A stretch of DNA of 64,000 nucleotides from Caenorhabditis remanei (taxonomy: Eukaryota; Nematoda; Chromadorea; Rhabditida; Rhabditidae), in the NCBI RefSeq assembly GCF_010183535.1, contig NC_071329.1, forward strand, positions 6,944,001-7,008,000, read 5' to 3'. Every line of letters begins with the position of its first letter. Positions within the stretch are counted from its first letter, which is position 1. Below the pieces are notes generated by a model, which was not told the origin of the DNA, did no database searches, and saw nothing but the letters and a program-made list of their open reading frames with translations. Position numbers and translations under genes: made by a program. This document shows, piece after piece, positions 23,178 to 34,027 of this stretch.

Positions 23178-24683
23178 ATAAATTACAAAGAAATTGTTAA
23201 AAAGAATGTGTTTTGAAACCGATTAGTTGTTTTTTCTCTTCTATGTACCTTTCTAGACCCTTCTATTCCTTTTCTTTGAAATTATTGTGTTTCAAAGAAT
23301 GTTTCTTTTTGAATTCCCGGGTTTTGTCATCTCTCCTTTCTCACCATCCATCCCCTATGATTTTCCCGATTCTTACTCCCGTTTCTTGTAAGATTTTCTC
23401 TTTTTGCCCCTCGATTAGCCTCCTTATTTGAATTTTATCCAAAATGAACACTAAAAATTAGTCGTTTTAATCGAATTAATTTTTATATCCCTAGTCGGCG
23501 TTCATTCTGGGAAAGTTACAGTAATCAGATTGGTTTGAGGACACAGTAACGAATACAGATCGTTATTACAAAGTATATTCGTTCTGTGAAGAAAATAAAT
23601 TCGATTCCCTTATAAAAGCTGCCAGACTCATCAGTTGATATGTTAAAATGATGGAATTTCGAGAATTGTGAAAATCTTCGTAAAGCTATAAATCATCTGA
23701 TTAAGCGCAACAATTGGTGAAACGGACAAAGCCGAAAGTCACAAAAATTTCTCTAAGTTTCAGTCACAATCTTATCTGAAAAAGAAAAACCAACGAAATT
23801 GTTATTAGAATCATATTGGTTCATGTGAGTTTGATGAGGTTCTGTTTAATTGAGTTCACTTTCGGAAAAGCGAATACCAGTGGGAAACGAAAGATTAAAA
23901 TTGGATATTTTCACCTGATTCCAGGCAGGGACCACACCGAGTTCACAAGTGTTCAAAAGTTGGGCAAAGTTAAAATGGAAGTTGAGCACTTGGAATCGAA
24001 ATAGAAGATCTTTGAAAAAGAGAAAAGTGATATTGAGAAGACAAAATTGGAAAGGATTGAATATAGTTGTGGAATCAAAAAGTTTAATTGATAGACAAAT
24101 TCTTGTTGGATTTCTACTCTGATTTGCTACCGATTTCCACCAACACTGACACGAAAATTGATCTAATTGTGACAACCAATGAGTAACCTTGTTTGTGTGT
24201 TTTGATGTTTTCGTTTCTTTCGAAAAAATGAACTAATTGTTAACCTTTTTCGTTCTTGTATCAGTTTTAAAACAGACAGTTCTAATAAGAAAGAGCACTC
24301 ACCTCACAACCCAAGTCCACCACTCACATGTACTCCACCTGCCCTTTTCTCTATTCTTGTTCTTTCAATCTTTTGAGCCCAATGAGAAACCAATGAACAG
24401 ATTATAAAATAGATAACCACCCTCTTTTCGAGAGAGAGAGTCATTAGAGGGGCGGAGCCTCGTGTCTGGAGTATACTCGGAGATTCGAGAAGAGACAAAT
24501 TTATGTATAAGAGAGAATTCGTATAGAATATTCCACTGTCCTACTTCTTTTTCTTTATCAGTAATTGTTGGGTAGAGTGTAGTCTGTTCATTTGAATTAT
24601 TCGATTTCTGATGTTTACTTTTGTCTCGAGTTTGTTTTCTCATTGTTCTGAATTGAGGTTTCTCATAATTCAAAATTTTCAGA
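23178..24683. other. 1.5-kb intergenic region, no gene supported
   Basis: AT-rich spacer. Open frames at 23816-24004 and on the minus strand lack domains and splice context. A GA-rich segment near 24430-24520 lies in the likely promoter of the beta-lactamase-like gene. Confidence 0.5.
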
Positions 24684-26984
24684 ATGCTCGGAGGCCTGTC
24701 ACTCTCACATTATGTCGCATTTCTGGCTGGATTTATAGTGGTTTTCTATAAGTTTACCGGAAAAAATGGAGCAGAAAAAGTGCACGTGGATGGAGAAGTT
24801 GCAGAGAAGTGGAGAAACGTGGAAGATGTTTTTCGGTGAGTAACAGGTCTGATTGGACGTCCGGACTGACAGATTTTTCAGGAAGAACCTGGAACAAAAC
24901 TGGGAAAGATCTGGAGCAGGGTTCGTTGTCTACCACAAAGGCCAGAAAGTTGTGGATATTTGGGGAGGATATTCAGATAGAGAATCACAAAGAAAATGGA
25001 CGAAAAATACACTTTCGATTGCATTCTCGTGCACAAAGGCGATTGGAGCAATTGTGATTGCAAAACTTGTCGATGAGAACAGACTACAGTATGATGATTT
25101 AGTTACGAAATACTGGCCTGAGTTTGGAAAGCATGGAAAACAAAATGTAACGATTCGATGGTTGATAACTCATAAGGCTGGTTTAGCTTATCTCGATCAT
25201 CCGGTTTCATTACAATCAGCGAAAAATCCAGAAGAAATTGATCGGATTCTGGCGGAACAAAAACCAAATTGGCCGCCTGGAACTGAAATTGGATATCATG
25301 CAGTCACTCATGGATGGTTGGTTGATGCGATTGTGAGAAGGGTGGATGTTAAAAAAAGGACTGTTGGTCAATATTTTAGAGAAGAGATTTCACAGAAACA
25401 TGGTGAGTATTACAGTACCGACCAAAAAGATATCATAGTTTGCCTTTTTCAGTTGAAAATGCCCAACTTTGAGAGTGTATCATTGTAAAACTAACTGTCC
25501 CACAAAACAACTTTTTATGGGATCAAGCAGACCAAGAATAGAACTTAATTTTTGTAGTTGACAACTTTTCAGTACGGACACTCCCTAGAGAGTTATAGTC
25601 ATTTTAAGTGGATAGCTCAAAAATCACACTTTGCACTGAAATGGGTCGATTTGAGGGGAAATTACTTTGTCGATATGTTATAACTTACTAGGGAGTGTCC
25701 GTACAAAAAAGTTGTCAACTACAAAAACGGAGTTCTACTCTTGGTCTGTTTGATCCCAGAAAAAGATATTTTGTGGAACAGTTAGTTTTGCTATGACACA
25801 CTCTCAAAGTTGGGCATTTTCAACTGAAAAATGCAAAATATGATAAATTTTTGGCCGGTACTGTATGTTGGTGGTTGTATCTTAGAAAGTTATGGCAAGA
25901 TGTAATAAGAAATGGTTAACTGAGTTTTTTATAACTCATCACCCGACACAGCTATTTAAAAAATCCTAACTAACAAAATACTCAAAATCTCACTCAGATC
26001 ATTTCACTAATTGACTAATTTTTCACAACTACTCTAGCTTTCAAGATATACTCATTTTTAATCGCAGCAATCAACATTGTTTTCCAGAAATCGAGTTCTA
26101 CCTTGGTCTCCCTTTAAGTGAACAACATCGAGTCTCCAGAATCGAAAACCCAAGTTTCTGGAATGTTCTAGAAGAAATCGCCTACTCGCCAAGTGATTAT
26201 GATGTTATCCGTTTTATGAAGGATAGAATTTTCAACGGAACTCTATCAAAATCTGCAGCCTCTACTCCATTTGTTCAGTTTGTGGGGGTAGGTCACGCAC
26301 GTTGAGTCCCAGGCTACCTATGCAAACGCGCTCTGAAAAAGACATGGTCCGCAATACGTGGCGGTGAACATTAGAATCTATTTTCTTACAGAAAATTTTA
26401 GGATACGTGAAAATATTTCATTTTCCACGTAGTTTCTCGTTAGAGCGTGTTCGCATAGGTAGCCTGGGACTCAACGTGGTCACGGACTAGGAACTTCTCT
26501 TCCATATATCTCGTGTTTCTAGGCCATGACACTCAACAATCCAGATCTTCATCGAATCGAACAGACAGCTGTTCTTGGAATTGGAACCGCCCGTTCACTG
26601 GCTCAAATTTTCGAATTGCTGAGATTAGGAAAGATTGTTTCGAAGGAAACAATGAGACAAATGTTCTCTGAAAATTATGAAATTAGTGAAGACTATATCA
26701 GTGGAGCAAAAGTACCAAGAGGACAAGGATTCATGCTGAAAGAGTTTGAGCATAACGGGGTAAAAAAAGAACTGACTATGAAAAAAACCATTAGAATATT
26801 TCAGAAAACAGTGAAAATGTACGGTCACAGTGGTTACGGAGGTCAGAATATTCGAACAGATTTCCATAACGAGATCACAATTTCCTATTTGAGTAACGGA
26901 TTGAAAGTTGGATTCGGAGACACGGCGAGGACTTATAAGAGACTTTTAAAAGCTGTTTATGATACATATTTCGAATTGAATTGA
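24684..26984 (+). CDS. serine beta-lactamase-like protein (LACTB/lact family), membrane anchored
   Basis: Exons: 24684-24835, 24882-25402, 26088-26287 and 26523-26984 (TGA). The last probably contains a further 45-bp intron at 26759-26803 (GTAAAA...TTTCAG), which is in frame and so leaves the ORF open. The ATG follows TTTTCAGA. The N-terminus has one hydrophobic segment (VAFLAGFIVVFYKF) that should anchor it. The class C beta-lactamase/DD-peptidase fold is shown by the SxxK motif 'SCTK' in 'IAFSCTKAIGA', the helix around 'LITHKAGL', the Tyr-containing 'GYHAVTHGW' region and the C-terminal 'GHSGYGGQ' (the H/KxG motif). Animal relatives (LACTB, C. elegans lact genes) act as proteases or esterases rather than on antibiotics. 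The 0.7-kb second intron holds a fold-back element and the third an inverted repeat. Confidence 0.88.
25411..25865. mobile_element. TA-flanked fold-back (MITE-like) element, copy 2
   Basis: This is the most complete member of the family, in intron 2 of the beta-lactamase-like gene. It begins TACAGTACCGACCAAAAA and ends TTTTTGGCCGGTACTGTA. The arms match over about 200 bp, including 'AACTTTGAGAGTGT' with 'ACACTCTCAAAGTT' and 'AAAAAGTTGTCAACTAC' with its complement. Flanking TA is consistent with target duplication by a Tc1/mariner-type transposase supplied in trans. Confidence 0.88.
26298..26478. mobile_element. short MITE-like inverted repeat in a beta-lactamase-like gene intron
   Basis: The left arm (about 26298-26333, reading CACGTTGAGTCCCAGGCTAC and on) is repeated as its reverse complement at about 26442-26478 with few mismatches. 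The loop is about 110 bp. It is unrelated to the CAGTA-ended family. It carries no coding capacity. Confidence 0.75.
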
Positions 26985-27210
26985 GTTTTCTAAAATCCAC
27001 CTGACCTAGTATAATTCGTACCATCACCATCCCATTTCAATTCGAAAACAAGCATTGTTTATCCTATCCATTTTTTAGTCGGTCACCTCTTTTTTGTACA
27101 GTTTTTTCGTCTCCAAAAATCAAACAAACAAGACTAAATGCCCCCTATATAAGCTATTTTGTCTCTCCAATCCATGTTGTTATATTGGATTCCTTGCTTT
27201 TTCTCTAATA

Positions 27211-28010
27211 ATGAATTTTCTGGTTTCTCTGATGCTTTTGTTACCGATTCTGGTGCATTCTGCTCTTGATCCAAACTTTCAAGAGGAGCAATTCCTGAAA
27301 GACCCCCAACAGTTCGAACAGGTTGAAGAAGGATCCGGAGAGAATACGGGTTAGTTTGAAGAAAAACAAAAAAGAATTGAGACAGTAAGGAACTGAACTC
27401 GGGTTGTTTAAAAAAATTTCGTGGCAGCTAGGGGCATTTACCGGCTGAATGTGAAAAGATTCATCCGGTTCCCCCAAAGTTTCTCCACTCTTTCAGAGGA
27501 TGTGTTGGTTTCCGAAAACTCTACGACGACGTCTTCTTCTCGTTCGTCTTCTACCTCAACGTCTTCTACCTCAACGCCTTCTATTCTCACCTCTTCAACT
27601 TCTACCCATTCCCTCACTACACCCGCTAAACCCATAAACTGCTACGATATTTCGAAAAGATGCTCCAAACTGGTGCCATTGTGCACACGAGAAGAATACA
27701 AAACTGTGAGATTTTAGGTCCAAAATTATCGTATCTCAATTAATTTCAGATAATGATGAGGCAATGTGCGAGAACTTGCAATTTTTGCCCTCAATTCGTA
27801 CGGCTTCCACAGACCGCCCGTTGTCGTGACTCGTTTCACAGGTACAATCAGAATAGGAAATTAATTAGAAAGTGTTTCTGAAATTAGTTTTAAATAAATT
27901 ATTTGAATTGAAGCTGTCCAATATGGGCTCGAAACGGTTTCTGCCATTCCACGTATTATACATTGGAAGAGCGAACAGATTTCTGCCAGAAGAGTTGTCA
28001 AGTCTGCTGA
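27211..28010 (+). CDS. secreted protein with two ShK (ShKT) domains
   Basis: Exons: 27211-27349, 27497-27705, 27750-27841 and 27914-28010 (TGA). The product is about 178 residues. It starts with a signal peptide (MNFLVSLMLLLPILVHSA), then an acidic segment and a Ser/Thr linker likely to be O-glycosylated. Two six-cysteine ShKT modules follow: the first from 'NCYDISKRC' to 'CARTCNFC', the second from 'CRDSFHSC' to 'CQKSCQVC' at the very end. Both keep the family's C-x5-C ... C-x3-C-x2-C ending. ShKT modules are common in nematode extracellular proteins and enzymes; nothing here indicates a venom role. The third intron ends in a weak GAATTGAAG acceptor, so that join is somewhat less sure, although it restores the cysteine pattern exactly. 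Confidence 0.82.
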
Positions 28011-28202
28011 AAAGAATGAAGCTGCACACCGATTCATGTAAATATATGACTGAAATAAGTTAAAATAAAATTGTACATAATGAAAGGAATGAAAGAAAGT
28101 TAAACAAGAAATAAGCAAATTATGTCACAGGTGCGAAAAGCAAGAGAACGAAAGAAATGTGTAATTTACAGACAAAAATAAAAGCATTCTGAATTTAAAA
28201 AA

Positions 28203-30031
28203 TCATGATGAGCTGCTTGGTCCAGGTTGTGCAGAAGTTCCTGGCATCGAGGAGGGACTATCTGGGCGGTAGATGGCGTGTGTCGACGGGGCATGTCCTT
28301 GGAACTCCAAAATGAGACTTGAGTACATTGCGTAGAACGTTTTGCGGTTATGAACGCAGAGCCGAAGAAATCTGAAAATTTAAATGTTCAAAATGATTCT
28401 TTTACGTTGACTCACTTCGACGTGAAAGCACAAAGCTCTGACTGAATTACGGAGAGTCCGGGTAGGAGACGATGTGGGACTGATGTCGGGCTTCTGAGCA
28501 TCTCCTCGACGAACGTGGCAACTCTTGAATGAACCAACTTGCGAATAGGGTTGTCGAGATTGATGAGAGAATTGATTTGAGAGCGAATGGACGCTGAGTT
28601 ATCTGCATTCCACTCCAAACCCAACTTCTCTGAAGTCTCGGTCGCCTCCTTCACACATTGCTCGCCCATTTTCTCGAGATCCGATTTTATTCTTCTGAAA
28701 GAACGAGATTTGTAAGTCATTACAGTGAAAATTCATGCTTACTCTTCGTCTGTATTATTGGTGATCGCCACCAGATGATCTTTGAGTGTCTTCTTGAACT
28801 CTGCACTTTCCGAAATCTGTCGACCCGCCATGTTGCAAGTGACGAACACTGCCGATGCGCATACAACAATCTGGAGGAACTTCTCGGCGAGCAACTCGAT
28901 TTTTAGACGATCAATTTTCAGCGTTTCTGGGAATCCGGCATACTCGTCTACCTCCACTAACTTCACATATCCTCTGCTCGTAGTATCCACCAAACATTTT
29001 TCATCTACTGGCTCATCGGCTCTTTTTTCTCTTTTCGTCGAGCTGCTCTCCTCATCTTCCTCTTTTCCAAACAACTCATCATACGCAGCTTTCAGCCACT
29101 CTCTAGTGAAATAACAACCATTTGGATTTTCAACAAGAGATTTTTGGAACATCTCATATTCATGTTTCGCCGAATACTCCTCAATTGCCGCACGATTTTG
29201 TGAGATTTGATAATTTGTCAGATCGTTTTTCATGAGCTCGAGCAGATCCATTGTACCTCTGAAAAGGATGAAATGAATATATGCCAACCATTTTCAGATG
29301 CTTACTGAAATATATCAATAATCTCTGTTCTTGTTCTCAACTCGGCAACCTTCACATCTCTGACTGGAGAACAAAGTCTCGAACACAACTCAATGATATA
29401 GTTCATCACTTTCTTCACATCTAACTGTCCTTGATCAAGTTTCCCACGAAGTGTGGGCTCATCGAGCATTGAGTTGATTTCAGCTTTGAGACGAGTGTGT
29501 TGAGCAGTTAGAATGTCTTCGAGAATCATCTGGAAATGGGAATGCCGGATTTCGAAATATTCCATTCAATTCAAACCAACATTTTTGAGTTCCATCAGAA
29601 ATCCGAAGCAATACTCGAGCTCTGGTGGATCTTTTGCAAGATCACGTCTCAGTTGGTTGTAGTAAGCTCTATGCATCGTTTCTCTGGAAAATTAGAGCAA
29701 TTATTATATGAATTCCGATTAGAACAGCATACCGCATGCATTGTTGAATCGCATTTGTCGGCTTATCAGGTATCTGGAAATTCGGATCGATGGCAATCTC
29801 GTGAACCAACTCCATATTCTCCAACTCGTTAGTCATCTTCATCAACTCATCATGAGTCACAAACTTGGCTGGTGAGCCACCGGCGACCCATGGAGGAAGA
29901 GTTGGGGCGGAGCCAGGTATTTGAACTCCTGGGATGGGGATAGCTTGTGGTGGTGTCGCTGGTCGTTTGCGGCTCTTTTTGTCATCCGAAGATGTACTCG
30001 GGCTGTCTGGGCGCTTTTCCTCGTCGCTCAT
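28203..30031 (-). CDS. TCP11 (T-complex protein 11) family protein
   Basis: The start is MSDEEKRPDSPSTSS at 30031, downstream of a short gap from TMCO1. Coding blocks (minus): 30031 to about 29735, about 29687-29581, about 29530-29306, about 29258-28742, about 28694-28418 and about 28371-28203 (TGA). The first 70 residues are Ser/Pro-rich and disordered. The rest is helical and matches the Tcp11 domain, with 'AYYNQLRRDL..DPPE' and 'FLMELKNMILEDILT'-type helices and a conserved tail around 'LGLEW..D..SIRSQINSL'. Mouse TCP11 acts in sperm cAMP/PKA signalling, and the wider family has general cytosolic roles. The worm protein's role is not evident from sequence. It lies head to tail behind TMCO1, fars-3 and zyg-9. 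Confidence 0.8.
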
Positions 30032-30517
30032 TCTGAAATCGGTCTAGAATTTGAGAACAATTATACCATATATGAATGATTAAAAAGTAATGCGAAAGAT
30101 GAGCTCAATATGCTATGTGAGGAAGATAAACCATGTTAACACTTTCGAAATTTTAGAAATTCCAGAAAAGCAAAGTTTCTTTTGTGAGAACAATTTTAAA
30201 ATGAAAATTTTCAGAATAAAGCACGAGAATAAAACTCGGATTCGGAAAAAGAGATGATAGTAATAAAATAAATAGAATTTCATTATCACAAAAAGCTGAA
30301 TAGACTTAACTTTTAGAAGGAAATTTTGGTTGGATTTGGGGAAAATTGGAGCACACATATTTGAATTTGAGGTTTTTGGGAATTTGAATTAAGAAGAAAT
30401 CGTTGAAAATGATAAGAAGAAAGCACAAAATGATAGAAAGGATGTGATTTTCAATGTAGATTCTCTATTATTACTATACAACAGAAGTAGGGAAACAGTG
30501 GGAACTATATGATCTAA
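30032..30517. other. gap between TCP11-like and TMCO1 genes
   Basis: AT-rich 486-bp spacer with the TMCO1 3' UTR and the TCP11-like 5' flank. No gene was seen. Its length is at the upper end for an operon intergenic region. Confidence 0.5.
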
Positions 30518-31123
30518 TTAACGAAGATAATTCATTTGAGAAGTTGGTGGAGCCCATGGTGACGATTGTTGACGAGCCATTGCACGAGAAGGGGCGAATC
30601 CAAGAATCTTCTGAAGATTCTGACGAACTGTCATGGTGCACAAGATGTAGAGGAAGATGAATGAGCAGTCGGTCATGTCATCACCAATCTGAAATTTAAA
30701 TTATCGATAAAGATTAAAGATCTCCATTCTTACCAAGTTTCTATGAGACAATCCTTGGATGAATCCGATTGGGTAGAATGGAAGTTTGGCGACAACCCGT
30801 CCCTCGAAAATCGAGTTGAATGTTGAGAGGAGAGCAGTGAAGGCGAGACCGATAGCGAACATTGATTTCATCTTGAACATGCTCATATCCCGGTTCGTTG
30901 CCTTCAACTTTTCCTCTTCTCTCTCCAATTTCTTCTTGATACTTTTGTCGTTTGTATCTCCGACTTCTTGCTTCTTTTTCTCCAATTTCTTTGTCTTTTT
31001 GTCCATATCAGCCTTGAGTCGTTTGTATTGATCCGATCTGTATACGAGGAGCCATGTGATTCCTTCTCCAGCAAGGGCGGTACCAAAGGCGATTGCGATG
31101 ATCAACAGGCAATCACTCAACAT
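30518..31123 (-). CDS. TMCO1 orthologue, ER calcium-load-activated channel / translocon component
   Basis: Two exons on the minus strand: 31123 to about 30736 and about 30690-30518 (TAA). The product is about 186 residues. It has an N-terminal TM (LLIIAIAFGTALAGEGITWLL), a basic/acidic coiled coil (LKADMDKKTKKLEKKKQE...), a second membrane region from 'FKMKSMFAIGLAFTALLS' and the strongly conserved 'DCSFIFLYILCTM..RQN' block followed by 'QKILGFAPSRA'. These match human TMCO1 closely. TMCO1 (DUF106/EMC3-Get1-YidC superfamily) acts in the ER membrane, releasing excess calcium and chaperoning multipass proteins at the ribosome-translocon. The gene lies 227 bp downstream of the fars-3 stop, so co-transcription is plausible. 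Confidence 0.93.
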
Positions 31124-31350
31124 CTAAAAGTTAGAGGAACTAATTAAAAAGTAAGAAATTAACAAAGGGAGACAGGAAAAGATACGGATAAAAACCGAGA
31201 AGCTTAGAACAAATATTGAAAGAAAAACGACAAAATAGGTTTTATTAGAAAATGGGTAACATTTTATAAATATTCAGAAAATCTGACTGATAACAAAACC
31301 GGAAAAAGCTGTAACAAAAAGCTGATATATGAGAGAAAAGCGGGGCAAAA

Positions 31351-33522
31351 TCAGAGGAATGGCTCAACATTGAATTCGACAGCTCCGCAAGGCAAAGTGA
31401 GTCCAAACGAGGTGATGACTTCTGGGTGGAGAGCACCGATATGTCCGAGAAGAACTCCTTTCGGTCCGATGATCTTCGCACAACGTCCCGGGAAGTAAGT
31501 TGGGTCTGAAATTAGAAGAGATTAATCTAAATAACCTGATTATTCAGAATCTTACTTTCATCCGCCTCAATATAATATCCAGTTCCATCTTTAGCTGGAT
31601 TAACATTCAACATCCGCATCATTCGATCCAGGAATCCTTGAATAATCTCAAATCCAGCTGCTTTATTGTAGTAAACCGCAGCCAATCTTCTTTCATTACG
31701 TGCTCCGACATCTGTGCTTGAATCCTTCACGATGATGTCTTGAAGCTCGAAAAGTTTCAATGGGAGTGGCATATCGCGGTTCGATGCCAACGTCTTCAGA
31801 AGACCAGGGAGAAGAGATGTGCGAGCAACTTGGAACTCGAGGGTTTTGGGGTTTCCGATATGAACAGCTTGGGCGAGAGCATCCGGCTGACGAAGTTTCA
31901 CAGAGATGTCATCACGACTGCAGAGGGCAAAATTCAATGCTTCTGTCCATCCGGCGGCGGCGATTTCAATACGAAGATTATCACAAAGCTTGTTGATTGG
32001 GAAGGCGACAGCGACGGTGTTGGACTGAAAATTTAATGTTTAAAAACAGTAAAGCACATTAAAATCAAACAACAAACCTCTGGTAGTCTTGTGATCAAGT
32101 TATTATATCCATAGGCAACTCCGACATCTTCAGCAACATCACAAGCATGAAGAATATCATGGCGAGTCGGTGGAACAACTACTTTCAAGGTCTCTTTCGC
32201 CACAACCTCCGCTTTCAACGACATCTTGTTGAGAAGAGTTGCCATTTCTTCGTCCTTCAAGTTGATTCCAATCTTCGTATTGATTTCCGGAGTGGTCACA
32301 GTCATCTCACGATAGGAGAGCAGTGGGTAGAGCTCCTTGACTCCAGTCTCTTCATAAACAACCTCGACTTGTTCAACCGTGAATGGCTTGGAACAATACT
32401 GCGAGAAAAGAGTAACAATTGTGTCGAGGACAACAAAAGCCTTTTGCTTGTCTGTTGCTGTTGCCTCAATGAAGACGTTCTTCGTCTTCAAAGTGATTTT
32501 CGAATGCTCTCCGTTGATGATTGGTGGCATCGAACAAACGACTCCATTCTTATCATAAATCACGGGATAGACCGGATGATTTTGAATAATCGGAAGATAT
32601 GCTTTCAAATGACTATCACTTGAATACAAAGTCATCAATTCTTCAGCCGTGTACTCCTTTGTTTGGTTTAATGGCTTGAATTTGATGTCTTTTGGTGCTT
32701 CGGCACGATATTCGAAGGGTCCTTGGACAGTGTCCAAATCGTGGGTTCCGATAGCGACGAGAGTACGCTTTCTGCAGATGTTCTGGTGGAGTTTGTCTTG
32801 AAGATCGATGAACGATGCGTAACTGTCGGCGTCGAACGAGATATCGCGAAGCACGGCTCCCACGACAAATGGTCGGACTTGCGCGGTCTCTTTCTTTACG
32901 ATGATCTTCTGAAGACCGGACTTTGGCGTCTCGGCAAACTTGTAGTGGGGAGATGGGATTTCTTGCTTGAAAATGCGAATGGCACGAGCCAGTCCCTCCA
33001 CACTCAACAAATCATAACGATTCGCTGGAATATCAATCTTGTAGACTTCCTGGTCGTTTAAATCCGTCGCCGCGCCGGTTCCACGCTCCTTTTCAACAGC
33101 GGCTTTCTCAGAAGTCTGAAAATAAGAAAACTAGGGAAGATTATTATTGGATCAACTTACGATTTCATCCAACTCGAGTCCGTACTCGAAGCAAAGTTCG
33201 TCGAACTCCTTCTCGGCTGAAAATTACACGTTTAGAATCAGAAATCATAGAAATTGATCTGTGAATTATTTTTTCACGCCATGCCAATTGAATATTCCTA
33301 AAAGTGGCTGTTATTGGAAAACAAACAATCTTTAGAACGAATGATTATATTAGAGAGCTAATAACACCCTTTGGCAACTATTCATCGCCCTTGGACACGT
33401 ATTTTCTCATGGAGAATTGATGTTCTCCGGAATTATATTTTCGGGACTATTTTCGTTAACTCACTGTAAACCCGATTGAAGTGCTTGTCAAGGATGACCT
33501 TCTTGATTCCCACAGTTGGCAT
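31351..33522 (-). CDS. fars-3: phenylalanyl-tRNA synthetase beta subunit
   Basis: The start is [15 protein letters not shown] at 33522; the stop is TGA at 31353-31351. Main coding blocks (minus): 33522 to about 33468, about 33217-33162, about 33117-32079, about 32025-31554 and about 31507-31351. The product is about 590 residues, normal for cytosolic eukaryotic PheRS beta. It has the N-terminal B1-like domain ([16 protein letters not shown]), the B3/B4 editing domain, '[24 protein letters not shown]' marking the B5 domain and the catalytic-like core ending in '[22 protein letters not shown]'. With the alpha subunit it charges tRNA-Phe as an alpha2-beta2 enzyme. The position between zyg-9 and TMCO1 matches my recollection of C. 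elegans F22B5. Confidence 0.95.
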
Positions 33523-34027
33523 TTTGCTGAAAATACACAATAATTTAAATGAATTTGGAAAACATTTGAGAAAAGAGTTCTGAAAAAGTAAAGCGAGAAG
33601 TGCCAGTCACTTGTCGTCAGTTTGCGTGTTTTGTACGCAGTGTACACATCATCTTCGAAAATACACATTCACGCCAGATTACACCATGTGGCCAAAAAAA
33701 TGGCCAGTGAAACTAACAAGTAAAACAAAAGAACACAGTCTAAACAGATTAAAAGTTTCATTTTATCACGAAACCGGTGATATTTAAAACAAGTGCTATA
33801 AAAAGAATAAGGGGAATGGAAACATAAATAAGGCGGATGGTTGAGTGAAGTACACTTGAAATGGTGAAGTATATTCACAGGAAGGCAAATAGGAAAAGGA
33901 ATCAAAAGCATGGGACAGTGACGAAAAACTAGGATTACCAGTAATAGTGGGTGTGTGTGGGACTGGGGGAATTTGACTCGTTATTTTCGAATTATGCAAT
34001 ACTTTTTAAAACGAAAAGGAAACGGAA
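33523..34027. other. gap between zyg-9 and fars-3
   Basis: A 505-bp AT-rich spacer holding the zyg-9 3' UTR and the fars-3 5' flank. The TTTTCAGC just upstream of the fars-3 ATG (minus strand) would serve as a trans-splice acceptor. No gene was seen. Confidence 0.5.

Noticed and set aside
24684..26984. Beta-lactamase-fold gene as antibiotic resistance or recent bacterial transfer
   Set aside because: It has worm-type introns, a membrane anchor and matches the animal LACTB/lact family, so it is a resident eukaryotic gene.
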